64,000 nt of DNA from Sipunculus nudus. Taxonomy: Eukaryota > Annelida > Sipuncula > Golfingiida > Sipunculidae. Positions within the stretch are counted from its first letter, which is position 1, and every line of letters starts with the position of its first letter. The notes below the pieces were generated by a model, which ran no database searches, was not told the DNA's origin, and saw only the letters and a list, made by a program, of their open reading frames with translations. A program made the translations under genes and the position numbers. The stretch covers positions 80,221,056 through 80,285,055 of the forward strand of contig CM049310.1 in assembly GCA_026874595.1 (NCBI GenBank), in the 5' to 3' direction. Of the stretch, positions 57,690 to 64,000 are shown in pieces.

Positions 57690-59900
57690 AGCTCAGCTGA
57701 CTGAAAGTCATCTGAGGTTCGGCGATTTATCTGTTTCCGTCGTCCATCTGTCTGTCTGTCCGTCTATTTGTCTGTTCATGAATCAGGCACATATTGTAAC
57801 CGGTAAACCTGGAATCTTCTAACCTGACATCCAGGGAGGTCCATGAAAAATCTCCATGGAAACCTGAATTAGGTCTCTGTTACTCATATCCTCCGAGGTA
57901 TGGGGCTCAGAGGTACCCCCAAGAATAATTGAAAATTTGATACAAAAGATCCAGTATCTGAACAACTAATGCATTGATCACCATTATTTTGCATGCATAT
58001 TCATCATAGACTGTTTCCTCAGACTGGTGGTGCCACCTTGATTTCTTTTTCGAATTTTACGCTTTTCCCTTTATTTTGGAAACCCTTAAAGATTCGGTCG
58101 TCCGTTAACAGGGCAAAAATCGTAACCATTGGACCTAGAACCTTCTAACTTGACATCCAGGGAGGTTCATAAAAAATCTCCTTGGAAATATGAAATTAGG
58201 TAACTTTGACCCATATTCTCCAAGTTACGGAGGATGTTTGAGCACCCCAGAAATAATGTAAAATACACGAAAATTGCCTGATACCTCGGGAAGAGTTAGA
58301 GAGATTTTCATCAAATTTGGTGTGTTATAGGTTATAATGAAATATAATTACTGCGCTTGATAGTGGCCCCACCTGCATTATATTGATTTTTACCATTTTT
58401 ACCTGTGTTTCTGAGAACCCTAGGTCGTTTAACAAGGCACAAATCCTATGCGAAAAGGAGGTTAGAATCATGAACCTCTGTATTCCTAGAGTTCCCTAAA
58501 AGATCTCAGAAACCTGAAATTAGGCCATTGCGACCTATATTCTCCGAGTTACGGGGCATGTTTGAGCACCCCAGAAATGCAAAATACACACAAATTGCCA
58601 GATTCCTCAGGAACGGCAGGATGGTTTGTCATTGTATCCCAAAACAAAGTCGGGACACTATGGTTTAAGCACGGTCGCGCCGCCGCCGCCTCCGCCGCCG
58701 CAGAGATTTCGTTTGGACTCGGAAACTCAAAATAAATTTTCACGGATCTTTTCCAGACTTGACATGTACATATATATGGGTGAGAGGACGAAGCCTATTT
58801 AAAATCGGACCATAACCTTGACCTTGAATATGTCGATATTGGGGGAAAATCACAAAAATTCTTTAATATCTCAAGAAATCTGGCATAGATTGATCCAAAA
58901 ATCAACCAAAGATCTTGGATAGTGTTGTCATTTACGGAAACTGGTGGCGCCCCCAGTATCCTTTTCTGGCTTTCGTGCCGTTTAATACCCCAAACATTGC
59001 CACTTAACAGTACAGTGAGCATTATAAGTAAAAAACTAATGGACAGATTTCTTTCATATTATGCATATACATAGACATGGGTTACGGGATGACGTATATT
59101 TTGAATTCGGATCATGACCTTTCCTATGAGAGTGGCCTTGACCTTGAATATTGCCATATATGCTGAAAATTACACAAAAACATAAATATCTTAATAAGGA
59201 ATGCAATGATTGATCCAAAAATCAAATTGACCGAAGATCTTGAATAGTATTGTCATCTACGGAAGAAAGGTGGCCCCACCTGTCCTTTTCTTGTTTTTGG
59301 GCCTCTTAATTACCCATCATTGCCATTTGACAGTACTGTGAGCATTTTAAGTCTGAAACTAAAAGTCAGATTGGACTGAAATTGTGCATGTCTATTGATC
59401 TTGGATACCTCCATCTTTTATTTAAAACTGGTGGCGCTATCTGCAATCAGTATTGTGTGGCGTCCATCCGTACCTTTGCTTTCGGTGGAAACTGCTCATA
59501 TCTCCGGATTGGTTCAAGATATAGGTCTGAAATTTGGCATGTCCATCCATCTTGGAAAGTTTTCTCGTAAACCAGACAAGTGGCGCCACCTACCTTTCCG
59601 TTTTAGTAGAATAAATTATTGCCCTTTTCTAATGTGTGATTTGCCATATTTGCCTGAAATTGTGCATATCCATAGACCTTGGACTCCTCAATCTTGTACT
59701 CTAGGCTGGTGGCGCCATCTGCAATTGTTTTGGCATGGCGTCCATCTTTACATGTGCTTTGGGTAAAAATTGTTCATATCTCTGGAGTGGTTCAAGGTAT
59801 TGGTCGGAAATTTGGCATGTCTATCCATCTTAGAAAATTTTCTCGTAAACCAGACAGGTGGCGCCACTAACCTTCCTATTTCAGTAAAATAATTTTATGC
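57690..59900 (+). mobile_element. Large tandem element, family C-like head with three repeat sub-arrays
   Basis: The left edge is TTTTAGCTCAGCTGACTGAA with a complementary CGTCCATCTGTCTGTCTGTC microsatellite. Then follow about three units near 320 bp (57795, 58120, 58440; shared ATCCAGGGAGGTNCATNAAA, CCTGAAATTAGG, GAGCACCCCAGAAAT), two units near 325 bp (58815 and 59137; shared TTGACCTTGAATAT, TTGATCCAAAAATCAA, AGTACNGTGAGCATT), and two near 290 bp (59420 and 59705; shared CTGGTGGCGC, GGCGTCCATC, AATTTGGCATGTC, TTTCTCGTAAACCAGACA). The matching far terminus was not identified. Frames through it are repeat-derived. Confidence 0.65.
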
Positions 59901-60395
59901 TCTTTTATGCAACAATTCGGCATTAGGTATCACAAGAGTCATAATTAAAGTGTACGGTATTTTTCAGTCTTAGAATATTACAAAGAAGCCAGACACAGGC
60001 TCGTATTTTAGTATGAATTTCTTATTAACTCTCTGTCATTGACTGTCTCCTGATCACGAGGTATATATTTAACAACCATATACAACTGACAATGTATTCG
60101 CCCAAAGCTCTTAAAACGAAACTCCTCTTAAGAAATTTCACTCTGTAAAAGGAATTAAAGATTTTCAAAATCAAGTGCTACACAAATGACCACATGATTA
60201 TGCTCTCAATATTGCGAGCACTTTTCCGTTGAGTCAGCACAAGGAGCAGACACGATCGAACTCCATTAGACAAGTATGCAGTTTTTTTTTTGGGGGGGGG
60301 GGGTTTGCAGCTTAATGTTGGTGCCTTCACTGCCGTAAAATTCATAATTTTCTTTCCTGGAAATCAAAGGCTTTTATAATTTGGCTAATTTATGG
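59901..60395. other. Spacer with G run
   Basis: TTTTTTTTTGGGGGGGGGGG near 60281 is the only notable feature. Confidence 0.4.
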
Positions 60396-60399
60396 ACTG
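60396..60399. other. Target site duplication ACTG (left) of the TRIM
   Basis: ACTG stands directly before TGTTACG and is repeated at 60816-60819 directly after CGTAACA, as expected for integrase-mediated insertion with a 4-bp stagger. Confidence 0.7.
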
Positions 60400-60556
60400 T
60401 GTTACGAAGACAAATTTCTCAGGGGAAATCATTGGGCCGAACCCGGTTTCAAACCCATGTTGGTGGCGCACAAGTCCGGCGTACAAACCGCTTCGCTAGC
60501 AAAGCAAGCTTCACTAGCGAGACAGTTCGGTCCGCTTTTATGTGTACCCCGTAACA
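60400..60556 (-). repeat. TRIM downstream (3-prime) LTR, 157 bp
   Basis: Plus-strand edges TGTTACGAAGAC and CCCCGTAACA; the first and last seven bases are inverted repeats. Contains CCGGTTTCAAACCC (decayed box B) and AAACCGCTTCGCTAG (box A complement). It has an extra segment (GCTTCACTAGCGAGACAG) absent from the other LTR. Confidence 0.8.
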
Positions 60557-60568
60557 CACCCCCTCTTA
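60557..60568 (-). other. Polypurine tract of the TRIM
   Basis: Minus-strand TTAAGAGGGGGTG lies immediately upstream of the downstream LTR start, the position where plus-strand DNA synthesis is primed. Confidence 0.7.
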
Positions 60569-60654
60569 AGAGCGTTCTGCTATCAGAACAACACTAATTA
60601 TCCCAGGAGTCACACTTTGGTCAGCTTATTCCATGGGCCACAAAGTTTACCGTC

Positions 60655-60672
60655 ATCCCGGACGAGCCCCCA
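60655..60672 (-). other. Primer binding site complementary to tRNA-Pro
   Basis: Minus-strand TGGGGGCTCGTCCGGGAT, starting with TGG opposite the CCA tail, three bases inside the upstream LTR. It is the same 18-mer known as the proline primer site of many vertebrate gammaretroviruses and LTR elements. Confidence 0.88.
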
Positions 60673-60675
60673 TTT

Positions 60676-60815
60676 TGTAACGAAGACAAATGCTCAGGGG
60701 AAAAACATTGGGCCGATCCCGGTTTCGAACCCATGTTGTAGGCGCACAAGTCCGGCGTACCAACCGCTCCGCTAGCAAAGCAAGTTCGATCGGCTTTTAT
60801 GTGCACCCCGTAACA
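60676..60815 (-). repeat. TRIM upstream (5-prime) LTR, 140 bp, with tRNA-like boxes
   Basis: On the minus strand: TGTTACGGGGTGCACATAAA (possible TATA-like ATAAAA), CTAGCGGAGCGGTTGG (box A, 60760-60775), then GGTTCGAAACC (perfect-style box B, 60721-60731) about 45 bases later, ending CTTCGTTACA. Spacing and sequence fit a tRNA-type Pol III promoter. Confidence 0.8.
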
Positions 60816-62536
60816 ACTGTTAGAATTTTTTTCAATAGGAAGCCTCACAACTTTAATATAATTCCGGTGGGGGGGGGGGGGGGGGGGGATGTACACATAA
60901 TTTCCGGATCCGGAATCTCAATGGACGTTAAACATGAAAATATATGACCAGTATATTTTCAAAGTGACGTGCATTCTATTACTAACTAGAATTTGTTAAC
61001 GGAGCCTGCATGAAAGACTAACCTCAACAAAAATATCTTTTTTATGGTGCTCTCTGAGCTTCAATTTATATGACGTATCTTTCATAAAATCTCACTTTGC
61101 AAGAGTTATCATATATACAGTCATCATATCCATTATATAGTTATAACTTCAACAATGATGATGTTGTACACATATTGGTTATCGAACAAAAAATCTCACT
61201 CAAAATTCGTACACTCTATCTTTACCTCTACACCCTTTGTCAAAATATATTTTATTATGTTATTATTATTAAAAATTTAATTATGTTATTTATTGTTTAG
61301 CAAAATTTGGAATTTCCTACTGATTTTTAGGAGAGGGAGTTCCCATTTCTAGCATAAGTCGTCCTGCGAGAACCTCAGGATTAAAATATGAGACAGTCAG
61401 TCCTCATTACAAAGCTATAGGGAACCAAATCACACTAATGAATTACAGAAAGTGACGTCTGCCATTCAATAGGTATTATTTTAAATTTGCAGGAATTGAT
61501 ATAGGGCTACGCCCCGTTTTCCGATCCTAATTTATATATTCAATAAATTTGAATTCATATATATATATATTCTAATTTCCTTCAACATTCATATATACTT
61601 ATACTTTCTAGTAATTTTCTATATTTAAAAGGATTGGCTCAAGGAAAAAGCATATCTATTTTTATGTTGGGAATACCTAAAGGTTTATATAACACATTTC
61701 ATGTGTTAAACAGTAAGCAGATTCGAGGGGGAAATCCCCGACAGGGGAGGGTGTGGAAAATTTTGAAAAACTGTATGTATACTACTGCTTTCTGGTGCAT
61801 TTTTGCTGTCATTTATTGGTCAATGCTTAATTAGTAAAACAGTACCTCCTTGTATAGAGATTGTTATTTGTTTGGCAATGGATGCATTTTCATAGAGAAT
61901 ATCAACTTTGCAATATTATTTTTGCACCACAATCCCGGAGGCTGCGGCCCTGTTTATATGGTACTCCAATTACTGAGGGGGTAAGCGCCCGAGGGGAGGT
62001 GGATATATATATGTGAGAGTGAAAATACTCAATAATAAAAAAGTGTATGTTTTTATACCCATCATTTTGTTGGGGGCCTCAATTCTATTGTTGGGGGGGG
62101 GGGGGGGCGCCCCCTCGTGCACCCTTCCCGGTTTCCCCGCTTATGATTAATGAAAATACACATATTCGGATATTCTGAGACCACTTTTTAATGATCTAAA
62201 TAGACTACAAAAGGACGGAACTGAAGTAAATGTACGAGGCCAAAGAACAATATTTCATGGTGGATAATCTAGAGTGTCAGCAGACAATCTGTCTGCTCAT
62301 AGTCTGGCGGGATTTTCATGTTTCTTTAGTACAGGACGAGGATGTAGGTTTTGCCTGGTTTAGCATAACAAACTAGAAACTGTTGCAACAGAAGATGAAT
62401 GCTCATTGCGCACTGTCTGTCATAATTCTCATTTGCAAGCAATTGAAGCCAGTCTAAATTTACCATTAAATACATTTGGCGTTGCCAGAGACTGTCCATT
62501 ATCAGAACTAGATTTAACCAGCACAACTGAGACATT
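60816..62536. other. Spacer with G runs and AT-rich DNA
   Basis: G runs at about 60869-60888 and 62094-62107. Frames at 61097-61300 and 61634-61834 are unassigned. GGGAAATCCCCGACAGGGGAGG (61729 on, shortened here to its first part GGGAAATCCCCGACAGGGG) looks like a small palindromic stem but no family is known. Confidence 0.35.
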
Positions 62537-62542
62537 CCTTCC

Positions 62543-63590
62543 TACGGTGGTTCCTATGGGACATCCACAAAATTATTTTTATCTCGTTCCCACGAGATAA
62601 TATCTCGTGGCCACGCGATTATTATCTCGTTCCTCCTTAAGGCATGTTTCTCTACACTGGATGAAGACTATATGGTCAATTATTTTCACGCATATGCATG
62701 GAGCGGGCTTTATATGCTGAGCCCTGAAATGAGACCTGAAATGATGCAACCGGGACTCATTCAACACTCATGGGCCATGTTTGTTCAGAGAATGTGTGAG
62801 CGGGGAAAGGGAGTGTGTGTGTGTGTGTGTGGCGGGCGGGGGGGGGGGGGGAGGTTAGGTCAGGTAAAATATGTGTCATAGTAAATGTTCATAGTGAGAA
62901 ATACAAACTGAAATATTATTGTAGAAAGAAGAATTTAAGGGGGAAGAATAAGCAAATTTCTCGTAAAAGTCTCCTTAGAAAGTAAGGGGGCGATGTCTCC
63001 CTGCCATCCGTCCCCCCCCCCCCCCCCCCCTCCTCCCACCCAGCCTATAATGAAGTGGCATGGCTGACATATTTTGTTGTTAGCTTTTCCCTTGAGACAT
63101 AACACAAAACGACATGTTGTTTTCCCTGTTCGGTATACCCGAGATAATGTAACCAAAACCCTAACCATAAAAAGAGATTTTCTCGGAAGGTATATGGGAA
63201 CAAGTGTTTCAGTTTAATTCATATGTTTGGTACACAAGGGTTTATATCACCCTTACCCTAAAACAAACTCAAAATAGTTTTCATGAACAAATAATATTGG
63301 GCAAATTGATCCAATGCAATAAAATGTTGAACCAACGCTATGAAAACCGCTAAAAATTTACCTCGAAGCATTCGGCGCAAACGCACATACAAGGAAACAC
63401 ATGCAAACAATTTAAGTTGCGTCGACGCTCTGACATACAACAGACCACAGACATTCTTGTCCAAATGAGGGCTTTAGCTAGCATGCATACTGACGTGTGG
63501 GAACGAGATAATTAACGCGTGGCCACGAGATACTAACGCGTGGGAACGAGATAAAAACAGATTCCAGGGTGTCCTATACGAGCCACCGTA
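62543..63590. mobile_element. 1048-bp TIR DNA transposon, non-autonomous (IS3EU-like ends)
   Basis: The left end TACGGTGGTTCCTATGGGAC and the right end, reversed, TACGGTGGCTCGTATAGGAC begin long inverted repeats (about 95 bp) that include TTTTTATCTCGTTCCCACG, TATCTCGTGGCCACGCG and TTATCTCGTTCC. CCTTCC stands directly outside both ends (62537-62542 and 63591-63596). A 6-bp duplication with TAYGG termini is, as I recall, the signature of the IS3EU superfamily. The interior has G and C runs and a (GT)n tract but no transposase. Confidence 0.8.
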
Positions 63591-63759
63591 CCTTCCTGAT
63601 TTTGATGCACGATGTTTGTGAAAGGAGCGATTCCTCTACTACGAGGATGAACCCTTCACTCTTTACATGAGAGCAAGATTGTAAAATCCAGTCTCTGAAT
63701 TCAGAACTAGAACATTTTCAATTTGGTCAAAAGGACGAAGGGTCTCAATATATAGATAT

Positions 63760-63780
63760 GCGTGCGCATGCGCAGAGGTC
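63760..63780. promoter_or_regulatory. NRF1-like palindrome TGCGCATGCGCA
   Basis: GCGTGCGCATGCGCAGAGG at 63760-63778 contains TGCGCATGCGCA, the consensus palindrome bound by NRF1-type factors and common at animal CpG promoters. It lies about 100 bases upstream of the hairpin at 63857 and could mark a promoter of a gene continuing to the right. Confidence 0.4.
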
Positions 63781-63856
63781 ATACTTCAAAGTTGAGTGTT
63801 CATGTCCAAGTAAGTAACATTGAGTAAAGGGTGGGGTTCACACCTAAGGATCCCTA

Positions 63857-63946
63857 GTGATCCAGATGAGAGTAAAATCCCAATCAAACTTCAACTTACA
63901 GGTAAGTCTCGTTTAATGTAGTAATTTTACTCTCATCTGGACTCAC
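63857..63946 (+). other. Stable hairpin with palindromic splice-donor motif in its loop
   Basis: GTGATCCAGATGAGAGTAAAAT at 63857-63878, interrupted for length here as GTGATCCAGATGAG + AGTAAAAT, pairs with ATTTTACTCTCATCTGGACT + CAC at 63924-63946 with one mismatch/bulge. The 45-base loop contains ACTTAC-AG-GTAAGT (63894-63907), a second small palindrome that reads as an acceptor AG directly joined to a GTAAGT donor on the plus strand, with another GTAAGT on the minus strand. It may be a structured RNA, a recursive splice site, or the end of an inverted-repeat element; context is cut off by the window edge. Confidence 0.5.
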
Positions 63947-64000
63947 AGGATTCTACGAGATTTCAAAGCTGACATGAACACGAGAAAACATCATGAAGAA

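Larger units (their letters stand above)
60400..60815 (-). mobile_element. Terminal-repeat retrotransposon in miniature (TRIM), intact, 416 bp
   Basis: Two direct repeats (60400-60556 and 60676-60815), each beginning TG and ending CA, flank a 119-bp non-coding interior. On the minus strand the interior begins three bases after the upstream LTR with TGGGGGCTCGTCCGGGAT, an exact 18-base match to the classical tRNA-Pro primer binding site (60655-60672). It ends with the purine tract AAGAGGGGG before the downstream LTR. An ACTG target duplication brackets the whole. These are all cis elements needed for LTR reverse transcription without any gag or pol, so mobilisation must use a partner element. 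The LTRs differ mainly by a 17-24 bp indel and scattered changes, so it is not brand new. Each LTR holds tRNA-like box A and box B sequence. Confidence 0.85.

Noticed and set aside
59395-59870. Frames of 123 and 63 codons with shared C-G-V-H/W-R-P-S words
   Set aside because: They are the two tandem units of the 57.7-59.9 kb element read in frame.
60420-60560. Pair of tRNA genes at 60400-60815
   Set aside because: The acceptor stems do not close, and LTR ends, PBS, PPT and target duplication explain both copies as LTRs of one element.
1-64000. CRISPR arrays, bacterial operons, phage or plasmid genes
   Set aside because: Introns, SINEs, LINEs, LTR and DIRS elements show a eukaryotic genome; tandem repeats here lack the repeat-spacer pattern.

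Overview
This is an animal nuclear genome window, AT-rich, intron-containing and dominated by transposable elements. The repeat style (tandem units of about 145-300 bp capped by short hairpins, GACGGA/GACAGA microsatellites, 'TGACCTTGACCT' motifs, tRNA-derived SINEs, Penelope, DIRS and Ty3 relics) is what I associate with bivalve molluscs. The organism call is inference; no marker gene fixes the species. Bacterial concepts such as operons and Shine-Dalgarno sites do not apply. | Genes: only one convincing protein-coding gene is present, a three-exon SAM-dependent methyltransferase of the NNMT/INMT/PNMT family (41713-45901, +). It rebuilds to exactly 264 codons with consistent splice phases. 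A diverged second copy of its first exon lies about 11 kb downstream (56926-57071) with no recognisable later exons. Two short stretches (51757-51960 minus and 52685-52846 plus) look coding-like but cannot be assigned. | Layout: 1-5.8 kb holds Penelope and LINE relics, a 150-bp satellite, the first large hairpin-ended tandem element (family A, with family B nested in it) and a Tigger-like transposase relic. 5.8-14 kb is mostly anonymous, with a SINE, a family-B copy and a LINE scrap. 14.2-14.7 kb is a CpG-richer promoter-like patch. 15.4-23.6 kb carries two direct copies of family F, a SINE, a MITE, a 29-bp minisatellite and a decayed DIRS-type reverse transcriptase. 26-35 kb has two more family A elements, a hAT-like element and a Ty3/gypsy integrase split precisely by the third family A copy. 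35-41 kb has a large inverted repeat, the integrase N-terminus and two MITEs. 41.7-45.9 kb is the methyltransferase gene with element E in intron 2. 47-55 kb has a LINE C-terminus, CCCATGTGGG repeats and long AT arrays. 57.7-59.9 kb is another tandem element. 60.4-60.8 kb is an intact miniature LTR retrotransposon (TRIM) with a perfect tRNA-Pro primer binding site and a tRNA-like promoter inside its LTR. 62.5-63.6 kb is an intact 1048-bp TIR element with a 6-bp target duplication. The window ends in an unusual hairpin containing a palindromic splice-donor motif. | The two most interesting themes are (i) the 416-bp TRIM with tRNA-like boxes in its LTRs, and (ii) a set of Helentron-like non-autonomous elements that share a CTAG|TT end, differ in their tandem cores, nest into one another, and carry nuclear-receptor half-sites once per tandem unit.
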